A stretch of DNA of 64,000 bases from Haemonchus contortus (GCA_000469685.2 LS997563.1:36139468-36203467); one strand, 5' to 3'; counted from the stretch's first letter, positions 1 to 13,200 are shown. The notes: a model not told the origin generated them from the letters alone. Made by a program: numbers and translations.

Positions 1-1589
1 CTTCGTCGGTGGTGATAATGCGGTGGGTACTCGGATAATTTATACAATTTTGCTGCCTAGAATGGCCTCGATGGGAATTATCGACGATGTCAACTACGAG
101 CGGTCGATCAGCTCTCAGATATGTTTAAACCCATCATTTCCTATTTCAGGGTAAATACATCTACGAACGTGGAGCTCGCAATGGAAAGCGTATCCAGGCC
201 AACATGGGTGCTAAATGCCACGGAGTGGTTATGCCAGACTGCAACAAGGAACAAACTCTCAACCAGGTGTGTTTGAGGCTTTTTACTTTCTAGGACAGTG
301 CTCAACTCCTCTGAATATTGTGCAGCGCTCACTGAAGACGGAGCAAGGAGAGACGAAACTGAAGTGTTCTCAGAAGGCATGGCTGTTTTGCGAGATTCTG
401 ATTGGAAATAAGATTTTCCATTTTCTAGGTGATTTCTGGATGCTATGGAATGGCAGGACAACGATGCATGGCTCTTTCGACTGCGATTCTTGTCGGCGAG
501 GCCCGTTCGTGGCTACCTGAGATTGTCGAGAGGGCCAAGAAGCTTGTCGTTAATGCAGGTACATTCCATTGCTCAGTTTCATTCGGCAACACATGAGTAG
601 TTCATTCTACAAATGACTTCGATTACTTTTACCGAAGTGTCGAAATCATTGAAGGGAAATTCAAGGGTATCAAGCAGTGGTGAGAAAAATAGACCTACGT
701 TCTCAGCGATCTTGAGCTCCATTCAAAACTAAAAAAATCTCGAATGAATGTTGGCCGCAGTAGTTCCTATGTCTTCAGGATGGAAGCCGGATTGCGACAT
801 CGGTCCCCTGATTTCGAAGGCTGCGAAGGATCGTGCAGTTGGCCTCATCCAGAGCGCGAAGCAGGTTTGTTTTTGCAATGCTTTGAGATTTCGGACAGTG
901 TTGCTGTCTAGAACTAAGTTGTGCAGGAAGGTGCTACTGTCCCACTTGATGGAAGTAACATCGTCGTTCCCGGCTTCGAGAACGGCTACTTCGTTGGAGC
1001 GACTGTCATAGCAGGAGTCAAGCCACACATGAAGTGCTACCAGGTAAGAATGACATCGGCAAGAGTAGACAGTATGCCAATTGAGAACTTGCTTCGACAA
1101 ACACCCTGAGTGACTCACATTGGATGAATTGATGAAGGCTTTTAGGAAGAGATTTTCGCACCGGTACTGGTTGTTATGGAGGCCAACAACGTAGACGAGG
1201 CCCTCGAAATCATCAACAACAATCGTTATGGAAACGGAGCAGTCATCTTTACATCGAACGGCGCTACTGCTAGGAAGTATGCCTCTCTTACCTTTGATCA
1301 TAATGACCCAAGAATGATGACAACCGTATGATTAGGTTCGTGAACGAAGTGGACAATGGCCAGATCGGTGTGAACGTACCCGTCCCTATTCCCTTGCCCA
1401 TGTTCTCTTTCACGGGATCACGTGGATCATTCAGGGGTGACCTGAACTACTACGGAAAAGTAAGTCACATAGGTTACTCAGGCCAAAGAGCGATAAGCGA
1501 AGTGACTGACATATTTTCAGGCCGGTGTTCACTTCTACACGCAGTGGAAGACCATTACACAGCACTGGAACCAGAACCTGATACGGTAA
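1..1589 (+). CDS. alh-8: Methylmalonate-semialdehyde dehydrogenase, copy A (5' part outside window)
   Basis: Acylating mitochondrial aldehyde dehydrogenase that converts (methyl)malonate semialdehyde to propionyl- or acetyl-CoA in valine and pyrimidine breakdown. Eight exons are visible: 1-22, 150-266, 429-558, 779-864, 927-1043, 1146-1276, 1336-1459 and 1521-1589. All have GT/AG boundaries and join in frame. The catalytic cysteine lies in GQRCMALST (exon 429-558). The normally conserved EEIFGP motif reads EEIFAP, and NPYGNG reads NRYGNG. The protein ends NQNLIR, shorter than copy C, which continues to a TELKPQM-type tail. AATAAA at 1703-1708 is a plausible polyadenylation signal. Exons 1-6 lie beyond the left edge. 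The family is certain; whether this copy is active is inference. It is the mirror image of copy B. Confidence 0.88.
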
Positions 1590-1702
1590 ACGCCCTCCTC
1601 CCTGTGCAAATAGATACACTGTATATTTCAAACATGGTGTGGCAATGTAACGGTTAGAATCTTGCCTCCTCAGAGTGTTTCTTTTATCATATCGTGATCC
1701 TC

Positions 1703-1708
1703 AATAAA
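1703..1708 (+). terminator. Polyadenylation signal AATAAA of alh-8 copy A
   Basis: Canonical hexamer 114 bp after the stop codon of copy A. The mirrored hexamer lies at 6507-6512 for copy B. Confidence 0.5.
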
Positions 1709-3417
1709 TGAATTCGTACCAGCACGAGATCGTTGGCTGAAAGATTATTGGCGTCAACCTGTTTTTATTGGAAGTCATTGTACAGGAGAGGCCTGCAGTG
1801 GAGTTTGAGAGCAGAATCACAAAATTAACGACGAATAGTGGCGATGCTGAGTCACATCGGGGGTGAGGATCTCCGTTCGCAACTTTAAAGAAAAGTGTCT
1901 TCTCTTCAAAGCAGCGGTTGCGCTCCGTCAGGTGCAGCGTGTGGAGATGCTAGTGCTAGTCACGTACCTGTGCGCTTCTATGTCGATTCAGCACTGAAAG
2001 GAAAAAATAGGAGGATCTTGTTCAAGCACAGCTGAAGCAGTGTATGGAGAAACTTACCCATTAATACATTGCCTCCCTCCTCCTCATCCACTTAGTTCTC
2101 AGAGATCCTCCATTGCTCTTTAAAAGGAGGAACCATCGAAAGTGCCGCAAATCATGACATTCAGTAACCGCCCCTGGCATCAGTCAGAGTGAAGCGCTAA
2201 TAAACGGTGGGCGTTGAGCGTTATTGGCGCTCTGTTGACGACAGTACATATCGATCACTGCCGCACCGGTCGGCGGCGACAATTTCTCGATCGGAGTTTT
2301 ACTTTTTGTGTTGATCACTTTTCTTCATTTTTTGGCATTTGGATTTGATATATTTATTCGATTGCTGCCAGGTAGCCTATTCTGTCACTAGTCTCACCTC
2401 GGCGACATCCTTTTTCATCTCTTCCCGCCATCACTTCTTTGCAATTCCTCATGATCGCTTCTCTGGAGCACTGAGTTTCATTGCGTCTCTCACCTTATAG
2501 TGCTGTGACCTTCGCACCATCGTGGACGCTACTTTCTCATCTTCACACCTTCACATTACAATTTTCACGCAAATGAAGATTACAGAGTCAGATTGAGCCA
2601 TAGTTGCTAATAACGTCTACATCCATTTTTTGCAGTGCGGCACATATTTGCTCATTTTCTTCGAGTTGGTTTCGTTGTGACAGGGACTGCGGAAACATCA
2701 GAGTAAGGGTTGGCGATATTGGTGGGAACTTTTCAGACATTCTGATTTTGGAGGAACGGTCGCCGTACGAACTTTGAGCGGCATGATATTAAGTGAGCTC
2801 CAGAAAAAGTACTCAAAGGGCGATGTATGTACTCTGCCTCATATAGTTAGGCAGACATGCTATTGAGAAATTCGGAGCGCAAGTTATAGATGACTCTTTC
2901 CATTGACGTTAGAGATCGAGCAACTGTTGCCTTAGGTGACTATTGCCTGCAGATGGTGCGATTCCAAATTTCTGTATCAGTCCGAAAGTCCTTAGGAAGG
3001 GCGGCTATTATTGAATCATAAACTGTTTGCCTTTCTTCCATCATCGCGGAAATTTTGTGCAAGCGAGCTATATTCCTCGTCGATTGATAATTATCTATAT
3101 ATTTATTTTATTTATTTATTACACTCATAATAGTGCGCCCGATCAGACAAAAGAGAAACAAACAATAATATAAAATGAACCAGTGCCGCCCGCATAAAAT
3201 CACGGCGGCTAGCACCAAGCCGTAAGAAAAAAGTAGGTAAAATCAAGGAAAGAACAAAACAACTAAAAAACCAAACAAAGAAACAATGAAACATTGAGGC
3301 CACAATTCAAGAAAAGTAGAGCAGTAAACAGGCAGAACTCGAAAGCTGGTTGCCTTCTTAGACAACGATATTCGAAGCAACATATGAGAAGGGATAATGA
3401 TCAGAAAATCCGAGATC
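1709..3417. repeat. Arm A repeat block downstream of alh-8 A
   Basis: No intact gene. Mirror image of 4798-6510. About 2040-2385 is a repeat also present as a diverged third copy in the spacer (4445-4797). The rest has only broken frames and may be a decayed retroelement. I could not name the family. Confidence 0.5.
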
Positions 3418-4797
3418 GCTAGCGGTGGACACCCTATCAACTCTAAAGCGTTTTCAACACGTTATACAAGGCACAAGCAGGCACACTCACGTATTATCCA
3501 AATTATGGAGCAGTTAAGTGTGGATGGCGCTAGGGATGACGTCACTCGACTAGAGCACAAGGGCACGAAGCCAGACTTCTGGTATTCGCTAACACTAACA
3601 ATCTGGTTTCAGGCCCACCAAGGGAAATGAATGGAGAGTGAGAGTGCGAGCAAACCACTCAAGAATAATGAAGTAGTCTCACCTGCTGAAAGATGAATGG
3701 TATCGAGACCACTGAGCAACGCTAGAAGGCAAAGGAAAGGGTGACCATACAAGTAAACTATAGCTTGAATGCACAGAGCGGTACACAAAAAAAGTCAAGA
3801 CGAGACCTTCGCTTGAAGAGATGAGACTAGACGCGGTTTTAAGGAAACAGCGATATCGTTAACGACTGTAGCGCAACTTTGACCGCCATCATTTATAAAA
3901 CAGTCCTGGCACATGATGAGGACGCAATGGAATAAAAGTAATTATTCTTCTTCATTCAAAGATTTGGCGCCAGCAAACATGCTGTTTTTGAACTCTTCTG
4001 CCAGAGCTGACTTGAAGCCTGAAGTATTCCTAAACTTGAATTAGTCATTAAGAAGTAATATGAAGGAGGAACTCGCCGAAGTAAGACTAGTGGCAGAATG
4101 GGATGCACATAGAAGGAAATGGAGACGGCAGACAAGAAAAGTGGACCCTGCGCGGAGTTAACCTTAGGGAGGAGAAAACACAACAGGGTAAGGTTTTTAT
4201 ATGGTCTATCTCTTAGAACTCACCCCAAGTTACAGAACTATGCTCTAACGGAATTTTCGTTAGGTGCTCCGATTTTCTAGAAGAGCACTCGGCAAGTAGT
4301 TTATATATAGTAGCGTAGAAAATAAGACTTCTAGGCGAGGGCTTGTTGGTCACCGATATTTTTGCTATCGTTCTTGAAACGATTTTTAAGCCTCTATAGT
4401 CAAGAAATGTTCCTAAAAGATGCATTTATAGCAAAATACCATAAAACCAGAACTACCTGGCAGCAATCACCAAATCCAAATGCCAAAAAATGAAGAAAAC
4501 TGAACAACACAAAAAGTAAAACTCCGATCGAGAAATTGTCGCCGCCGACCGGGGCGGCAGCGATCGATATGTACTGTCGTCAACAGAGCGCCGATAACGC
4601 TCAACTCTCAGCGTTTAATAGCGCTTCACTCTGACTGATGCCAGGAGCGGTTACTGAATGTCATGATTTGCGGCACTTTCGATGGTTCCTGCTTTTAAAG
4701 AGCAGTGGAGGATTTCTGAGAACTAAGTGGATGAGGAGGAGGGAGGAAATGTATTGATGGGCGAGTTTCTCCAAACACTGCTTCAGCTTCAGCTTCA
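3418..4797. other. Spacer of the inverted duplication
   Basis: Unique sequence at 3418-4444 with no gene I can support. The segment 4445-4797 is a diverged direct copy of 5845-6190. On the minus strand, 4661-4921 keeps an open frame running through the right junction (a lysine/leucine-rich coiled-coil-like stretch KIRDLKLKLKQCLEKL). This suggests the spacer copy preserves an older arrangement of the repeat than the arms do. Confidence 0.5.
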
Positions 4798-6510
4798 GAT
4801 CTCGGATTTTCTGATCATTATCCCTTCTCATATGTTGCTTCGAATATCGTTGTCTAAGAAGGCAACCAGCTTTCGAGTTCTGCCTGTTTACTGCTCTACT
4901 TTTCTTGAATTGTGGCCTCAATGTTTCATTGTTTCTTTGTTTGGTTTTTTAGTTGTTTTGTTCTTTCCTTGATTTTACCTACTTTTTTCTTACGGCTTGG
5001 TGCTAGCCGCCGTGATTTTATGCGGGCGGCACTGGTTCATTTTATATTATTGTTTGTTTCTCTTTTGTCTGATCGGGCGCACTATTATGAGTGTAATAAA
5101 TAAATAAAATAAATATATAGATAATTATCAATCGACGAGGAATATAGCTCGCTTGCACAAAATTTCCGCGATGATGGAAGAAAGGCAAACAGTTTATGAT
5201 TCAATAATAGCCGCCCTTCCTAAGGACTTTCGGACTGATACAGAAATTTGGAATCGCACCATCTGCAGGCAATAGTCACCTAAGGCAACAGTTGCTCGAT
5301 CTCTAACGTCAATGGAAAGAGTCATCTATAACTTGCGCTCCGAATTTCTCAATAGCATGTCTGCCTAACTATATGAGGCAGAGTACATAAATCGCCCTTT
5401 GAGTACTTTTTCTGGAGCTCACTTAATATCATGCCGCTCAAAGTTCGTACGGCGACCGTTCCTCCAAAATCAGAATGTCTGAAAAGTTCCCACCAATATC
5501 GCCAACCCTTACTCTGATGTTTCCGCAGTCCCTGTCACAACGAAACCAACTCGAAGAAAATGAGCAAATATGTGCCGCACTGCAAAAAATGGATGTAGAC
5601 GTTATTAGCAACTATGGCTCAATCTGACTCTGTAATCTTCATTTGCGTGAAAATTGTAATGTGAAGGTGTGAAGATGAGAAAGTAGCGTCCACGATGGTG
5701 CGAAGGTCACAGCACTATAAGGTGAGAGACGCAATGAAACTCAGTGCTCCAGAGAAGCGATCATGAGGAATTGCAAAGAAGTGATGGCGGGAAGAGATGA
5801 AAAAGGATGTCGCCGAGGTGAGACTAGTGACAGAATAGGCTACCTGGCAGCAATCGAATAAATATATCAAATCCAAATGCCAAAAAATGAAGAAAAGTGA
5901 GCAACACAAAAAGTAAAACTCCGATCGAGAAATTGTCGCCGCCGACCGGTGCGGCAGTGATCGATATGTACTGTCGTCAACAGAGCGCCAATAACGCTCA
6001 ACGCCCACCGTTTATTAGCGCTTCACTCTGACTGATGCCAGGGGCGGTTACTGAATGTCATGATTTGCGGCACTTTCGATGGTTCCTCCTTTTAAAGAGC
6101 AATGGAGGATCTCTGAGAACTAAGTGGATGAGGAGGAGGGAGGCAATGTATTAATGGGTAAGTTTCTCCATACACTGCTTCAGCTGTGCTTGAACAAGAT
6201 CCTCCTATTTTTTCCTTTCAGTGCTGAATCGACATAGAAGCGCACAGGTACGTGACTAGCACTAGCATCTCCACACGCTGCACCTGACGGAGCGCAACCG
6301 CTGCTTTGAAGAGAAGACACTTTTCTTTAAAGTTGCGAACGGAGATCCTCACCCCCGATGTGACTCAGCATCGCCACTATTCGTCGTTAATTTTGTGATT
6401 CTGCTCTCAAACTCCACTGCAGGCCTCTCCTGTACAATGACTTCCAATAAAAACAGGTTGACGCCAATAATCTTTCAGCCAACGATCTCGTGCTGGTACG
6501 AATTCATTTA
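4798..6510. repeat. Arm B repeat block downstream of alh-8 B
   Basis: Mirror of arm A 1709-3417. No intact gene. Frames are broken by many stops. It contains the second of three copies of the roughly 350-bp repeat (5845-6190). Confidence 0.5.
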
Positions 6511-6625
6511 TTGAGGATCACGATATGATAAAAGAAACACTCTGAGGAGGCAAGATTCTAACCGTTACATTGCCACACCATGTTTGAAATATACAGTGTA
6601 TCTATTTGCACAGGGAGGAGGGCGT

Positions 6626-9600
6626 TTACCGTATCAGGTTCTGGTTCCAGTGCTGTGTAATGGTCTTCCACTGCGTGTAGAAGTGAACACCGGCCTGAAA
6701 ATATGTCAGTCACTTCGCTTATCGCTCTTTGGCCTGAGTAACCTATGTGACTTACTTTTCCGTAGTAGTTCAGGTCACCCCTGAATGATCCACGTGATCC
6801 CGTGAAAGAGAACATGGGCAAGGGAATAGGGACGGGTACGTTCACACCGATCTGGCCATTGTCCACTTCGTTCACGAACCTAATCATACGGTTGTCATCA
6901 TTCTTGGGTCATTATGATCAAAGGTAAGAGAGGCATACTTCCTAGCAGTAGCGCCGTTCGATGTAAAGATGACTGCTCCGTTTCCATAACGATTGTTGTT
7001 GATGATTTCGAGGGCCTCGTCTACGTTGTTGGCCTCCATAACAACCAGTACCGGTGCGAAAATCTCTTCCTAAAAGCCTTCATCAATTCATCCAATGTGA
7101 GTCACTCAGGGTGTTTGTCGAAGCAAGTTCTCAATTGGCATACTGTCTACTCTTGCCGATGTCATTCTTACCTGGTAGCACTTCATGTGTGGCTTGACTC
7201 CTGCTATGACAGTCGCTCCAACGAAGTAGCCGTTCTCGAAGCCGGGAACGACGATGTTACTTCCATCAAGTGGGACAGTAGCACCTTCCTGCACAACTTA
7301 GTTCTAGACAGCAACACTGTCCGAAATCTCAAAGCATTGCAAAAACAAACCTGCTTCGCGCTCTGGATGAGGCCAACTGCACGATCCTTCGCAGCCTTCG
7401 AAATCAGGGGACCGATGTCGCAATCCGGCTTCCATCCTAAAGACATAGGAACTACTGCGGCCAACATTCATTCGGGAATTTTTTTAGTTTTGAATGGAGC
7501 TCAAGATCGCGGAGAATGTGGGTCTATTTTTCTCACCACTGCTTGATACCCTTGAGTTTCCCTTCAATGATTTCGACACTTCGGTAAAAGTAATCGAAGT
7601 CATTTGTAGAATGAACTACTCATGTGTTGCCGAATGAAACTGAGCAATGGAATGTACCTGCATTAACGACAAGCTTCTTGGCCCTCTCGACAATCTCAGG
7701 TAGCCACGAACGGGCCTCGCCGACAAGAATCGCAGTCGAAAGAGCCATGCATCGTTGTCCTGCCATTCCATAGCATCCAGAAATCACCTGGAGAATGAAA
7801 AATCTTTTTTTCAGTCAGAATCCCGTAAAACAGCTATGCACTCTGAGGCCACTTCAGTTTCATCGCTCCTTGCTCCGTCTTCAGTGAGCACTGCACAATA
7901 TTCGGAGGAGTTGAGCTCTGCCCCAGAAAGTAAAAAACCTCAAACACACCTGGTTGAGAGTTTGTTCCTTGTTACAGTCTGGCATAACCACTCCGTGGCA
8001 TTTAGCACCCATGTTGGCCTGGATACGCTTTCCATTGCGAGCTCCACGTTCGTAGATGTATTTACCCTAAAATAGGAAATGATGGGTCAAAACATATCCG
8101 AGAGCTGATCAACCGCTCGTAGTTGGCACCTCGTGGCGATAATTCCCATCGAGGCCGTTCTAGGCAGCAGTATTGTATAAATTATCCGAGTACCCACCGC
8201 ATTATCACCACCGACGAAGGAGATCGCCTCAATAGCAGGATGGTCGCAAATGAAGTTCACCGCGTCATGCATGCCGTGGATCACGTTGACGCAGCCGTCA
8301 GGAATTCCAGCTTCCTGGAAACAATGCCTGTGCTTGATTGGGAGGAATCTTTGAGCATGATCGATCTCACCTTGGCAAGCTCCATGAGCATCATGGTCGC
8401 CCCAGGATCTTGTTCTGACGGCTTTATCAACATGGTGTTTCCAGTGGCGAGGGCAATAGGGAACATCCACAATGTGACCATAACCGGGAAGTTGAAGGGG
8501 CAAATACCAGCAGTAACTCCCAGTGGAACCCGGATCGAGTGCACATCCATATCGCGCGATACACTGGAAATGAAATCCCTTTGGAAAGAAGAGGAATGGA
8601 AGACGTTGGGAAGAACTTACTTGGCAAGGGTTTCTCCGAGCATGAGCGATGGCACTGAGCAGGCATGTTCAACAGTCTTAAAGATATTCTTTGAATTGTT
8701 CTCCGTGTTTCAAAGGAGTTTGATACCAACCTGAATACCTCTGGCCACGTCTCTTTCAGAGTCAGACATATTCTTTCCCTGCTCTTGTACAATGTTCTCC
8801 GCAAGTTTCTTCTGATCACGCCTGATGAGTGCTTGAAGGCGGAATAGCATCTGCTGGCGCGCCATAGGGGAACTGTAAGGAAGTAGTGAGTGACGTAAAA
8901 GGAAGTCTTCGAGTCCAAATTCAACTAAGTAATGAACGTACGTGTTTTTCCAGGTGCTGTACGCCTTCTTGCAGGACTCGACGGCTGTCTCCATCTCAGC
9001 CTTTGTGCATTTGGGGACTCGAGCAATGACCTCATTTGTTGCCTATGTTAAGCAGTGCGTTGAAGACTTGCTTTCCACACATTATTAGGAAGGGTAAAGA
9101 AATGGTGATGACGGGTTCAGAAGAAATGGATACTCCCGAAGAAAGAGAGATCTGCACACGTACTGACATTCCTAGCCCCCTCTCCCCCGGCAAAAAAGCT
9201 TTGTGGAGCTTTTCCATTCTCTTTCAAATATTTTGTCTTGTTCGTGGGTAGTCTACTCCTTATGGTAGTTGGCAGTGTGAAAAAAGGTTCAGAGGCATCC
9301 TATAGTCGTGACTCACAAAATAAGTGAAAAACCCATATGGACAAAACCTGGCTTGGCATAAGAGGATTCAGCTGATTAATTGGATAGCTGAAAGTGGTTC
9401 AAATCAGTGTGTCGAACTCACAGGATTAGTTAGATCAATCCAGTCATTGGTCTTGGACTCGACAGGGCGACCGTCTATCCACATCTTCACCGTTTTATCG
9501 GTAAGTGCAATCCTACTCGTTGAAAGGAAGGCATACTGCTGGCCAATGGCTTGAGCCTGTAAACAAAGTACAAATGTACCATAGAAGTTCCTTTGAAATG

Positions 9601-10258
9601 ATTTCTGAAGCTGGAGCACCCTGTTGTTCCACTGTCTCCTGTGTCAAGTAAAACTACAGTGAAAACAGAAACAGAACTGAGTTTTCAGAGGGTCGAACAT
9701 GAGGGCTGAGTATAGTTTCCCATTAATTAAATGAACAACTAGGAAGACTTTATATTACTAATACTTAAGGCTTTACGGAAGATTGGACTGTGGGTGGACG
9801 GAGACAACCAAAGTTAGGAATTAACGACGTCCTCACATCCTTGTAGTGGGAAGCCATTTGAGAGGACGTGACAGAAAATTCTACTTTTTAAAAAAGAATT
9901 CAAAGATTTGCTTCTCTCCACTCTCCTTTGGAACCAGTATAAGGCACCACGACTCGAAAAATGAAAGTGTAAGCCATTTATGTAAACAAAGCAAGAAATT
10001 CATCAGGGGAAGCGGCCATTTACGGCTAAGTTACAAAGCGAAGGTGCAGGGACGGAACAAGCAGGGACTTGGAACCATACATTTGTACAACCGAAGACGT
10101 CATACGAGGAGTATATTGATGGAATGGGTTGAGCATCATCGAGAGAGTGCTTTTTTGTCCGCTCAAGACGTAGGAGAAAGAGCGGAAAAAGATATAGTGA
10201 AGCAATCTAGTTTAACAGTAATTTTACGTACCTGTAGCCTTACTAACCGCGAAAGCAT
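6626..10258 (-). CDS. alh-8: Methylmalonate-semialdehyde dehydrogenase, copy B (complete, 14 exons)
   Basis: Exons on the minus strand: 10258-10232, 9556-9422, 9042-8942, 8872-8731, 8676-8621, 8563-8371, 8314-8198, 8066-7950, 7787-7658, 7436-7351, 7288-7172, 7069-6939, 6879-6756 and 6694-6626. They join in frame to about 514 residues. Exon 1 encodes MLSRLVRLQ, a basic start typical of a mitochondrial import signal, followed by a GTACGT donor. The NAD-domain motif PFNFP (Asn near residue 178) and catalytic Cys (near 309, GQRCM) are kept. Unusual changes compared with copy C are VISGCYGM in place of LTAAAFGA just before the catalytic loop, Ala for Gly in EEIFGP (412), Arg for Pro in NPYGNG (434), and a C-terminus 11 residues shorter. 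It has the same role as copy A. No frameshift or stop was found, so this is a diverged but intact paralogue. Confidence 0.9.
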
Positions 10259-13200
10259 TGTGCTACCAGGAGTCCCTAAATGGAAAACAGGTATCAATGG
10301 AAAGCGAAACCTCAAAGAAGCATTGCTACACGAAAGACTGCTCAAAGACCATGAAAGCTAATTGTACTTTGAAAACAAGAACTACAAAGCAGTGAAGGGG
10401 GTAGAGTGTAGCAGGGGTTTCGGGAGCAGACAGTGGGGGATCCCAGTCTGTTCCAGTGCTCCTGACCTATCAGGAACACCGTTGAAATGCGAATGAGGTT
10501 GGTTATGGGCGGAGAGCAGGTTGAACACTGCGGAGGCTGGCACTCTTTTTAAAAACAGTGGTAGATGTACCTCAATCGTTTGTCTTTTGAAACGCCCAAC
10601 AGAGTGTAATGAATTAACTGGCCCAACAAAAGTTTTCTACTCTATTTATGACTGCCTTTACATAGTAGATCTAAGGGATCTTACATACTATGCCAGTGTG
10701 GTGTATCAAGAATGGCTGCCAAACCAGAACCAAGATGACAAGCTTATTTGCCTAACAAGAGGCCTTAAAGCTTGCCTTCTAAACATTTAATCAATCCCTA
10801 ACAGTCAAAATTAGACTGACTATTCGATGCTAGTAATAAAGTAATTTAAATTACATTGATTGCACATCAGTGATTTGTGCAGACGATTTGTTCCTGCAAA
10901 TTTCGATGCTGAGCTTTGAACGGCAAGATCGATGGTAGCCCGCTTAGCTACAATCCGCATCGAGTCCCTTCTATGGATGGACATGAAGAAACCATTTTCT
11001 TCATAAAGCTTTCGGTGGCAAAATGTTGTGAGCTTGAGCTGGAAGAATTTTTCGTAAATAACAATCAAATTCTTCCCGTTAAGGAACAGATGTGTTTGAC
11101 TTGCAAAGCGATTTCACAAAAGATTTGTCATGAAGTTACTCACAGTACTTGTTAGGATCCCTCAATTCATCTGTCCAATTTGTGGAAACTGTAACAGCAG
11201 CTAGACTCTGAAATAATGTAAAAAAGAAGGAAAAGACCAAGCTGTAGCCAAAGCACTTATTCCATCTACTGCTCCATTGAACTCTGGTCGTTACCGCCTT
11301 GTTTTGGAATGATCTCATAAGCAATAGCACTCATGCGAGTTTGGCGATGATTAAAGCGAAACTATGTAAAGACGGTGCTAGTCGTTGCCTCTGGCGAATC
11401 CAGGTTTTCTGGAAAGTTCTTTACACGATTCAGATAAAATCGGAGTCCAAGCCTTGAATGCTTTGCTGATTTTGCTTCCTCCTCACTCATTCTTCCTATC
11501 CTTATGGTTTATCGAGCACAGTCAAGAACTCACTACTCCATATTCAGCACTTGCCACACGATTTGTGCGTGATGCTCCTCCAGAGACTTCGGAAACGCTT
11601 GGAAACTTCGTCAGCATATCTATGATACATTGAACAGTGCTGTTCCGTAGCTTCATGAATCAATCTAAGCGAAGAAGACTCAGAAGTAGACTCGGTTGAG
11701 ACCTCAGGTTAAGGTAAAAGTTTACATGGGTGGGATTTGACAACAAGTGCGGAGTGCTCTTGACGTACATCCAGCTCTTAGTTACCTTATCGCTGATACC
11801 GAACCATAGCATAGCATATCGTTTTGAACGGTATTGCACTCAGAGTAGAGAGCTGATCTTGTCACAAACCACTGTCCACCTTCAGTGGCTGCAGGGTGGG
11901 GATCGGCCACCAACAATTCATATGGTCCCTCCTTGCATTTTCTCAGTAATGTTGCGCCATAAATTGGGCGGTTTATAAAAGTGAAACTGATTGGCAAGGG
12001 TAATTGGTCTATATATTTTGTTCTTCAATGAAAGGAACTATGCAATGGTGATCACCCACATTGACTGAGCGTTCTTTCCCAGCAAAAAAAGAGTATTGGA
12101 TGATCAACTGCAAGAGTGTATTCAGCGTAAACTCCTTAATTAGTCTTTCGTCAAATTTCCCGACTGTAGTATCGATGTCGAAAATACATTCAGATTGCTC
12201 CGCAAGTCGGTAACTCTTCTCACCTAGTTTCATGATAATAATCAATTATTATATTGCTGACCTTTGAAATTTCTTGACCCAACGGGCTGAGTGCAAATGA
12301 CTGAGCCAAGAAGCATTTTTATTGTTGACAATGAGATGAAATTCATTGTTGGTTACTCCTGTCGTTCAAGAGCCCTTCCTCTGTTCCAGCAAAAAACCCT
12401 TTTCGCGCATTTTCGTGTTGAAAGTTGAAAGCTAACAGACTCGAAATCAATTCTTTCCTTCACGATAATGTTCTGACTCTTTAGAAACGATTCGGTATTG
12501 GAAAAGATAGCAACAGGGACTGTTCAGAGCCTGTGCTGCTAGATTGTGATGCATTGCATGCTGCACACTTTCAAAGGCGACTATCTCTATTTATAAAGCC
12601 TTCTACCCACTTTGCGGTATATCCAATTCTTGATAACCTCGGCAGTTGTTGGTCCTAACCTGGGAAGTAGTGACTTAGAAACTGTTGTGCCCAGATTTAG
12701 GAATTAATTCTGCCGCAGTTTTAATAGTACCACATATGTATCACGAACTGCCCGCAATTTAGCGAAGCAAAGACCTTGTATAGCCCCATATAAGTCTCAG
12801 CTTCGCATTAGCCTTTGAAATACATACGTTGATCCATGAATTGTTCACTCAAAAAATAAAGGTGAGCCCGAAACAGCTAAAATTCGACAAAAATTACAAA
12901 TCAACTAATCAAAATACGTTCATTTATAAGAAATTCCTCAGACACAATTAAGAGCCCTCAGAGTTCCAATGTAGGTGAATCTATGGCTGAAGCAGATTGC
13001 TTATGGAATTCCCTCTTTTAAGAATTATGTTTTTCGTGCAGTGGTATGCCTTCTAACTCAACTAGAGAAACTCAGAGTGGACACTTTTGTGTGGTATTTT
13101 AGCGCCGTGTGGGGACAGAAAGACCTGGTAGCCCGAGATAGAGAAAACTATTTATTACCTATTCCTATTATGTTTAATTAATTCCTAGGCTTTACCATTC

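Larger units (their letters stand above)
1..8219. repeat. Large inverted duplication (arms 1-3417 and 4798-8219)
   Basis: Arm A is the reverse complement of arm B. Coordinates mirror with sums of 8215-8220. The inner junctions are at 3417 and 4798, and the left arm continues beyond the window. Arms include the 3' half of alh-8, its 3' flank and a shared repeat block. The spacer (3418-4797) is not palindromic. From about 780 inward the arms look virtually identical by eye. Outward of that, introns differ by roughly 7-10 percent. Confidence 0.92.

Noticed and set aside
6914..7546. 210-codon open frame on + across alh-8 B
   Set aside because: It is antisense to in-phase alh-8 exons and introns; the mirror frame in arm A exists for the same reason.
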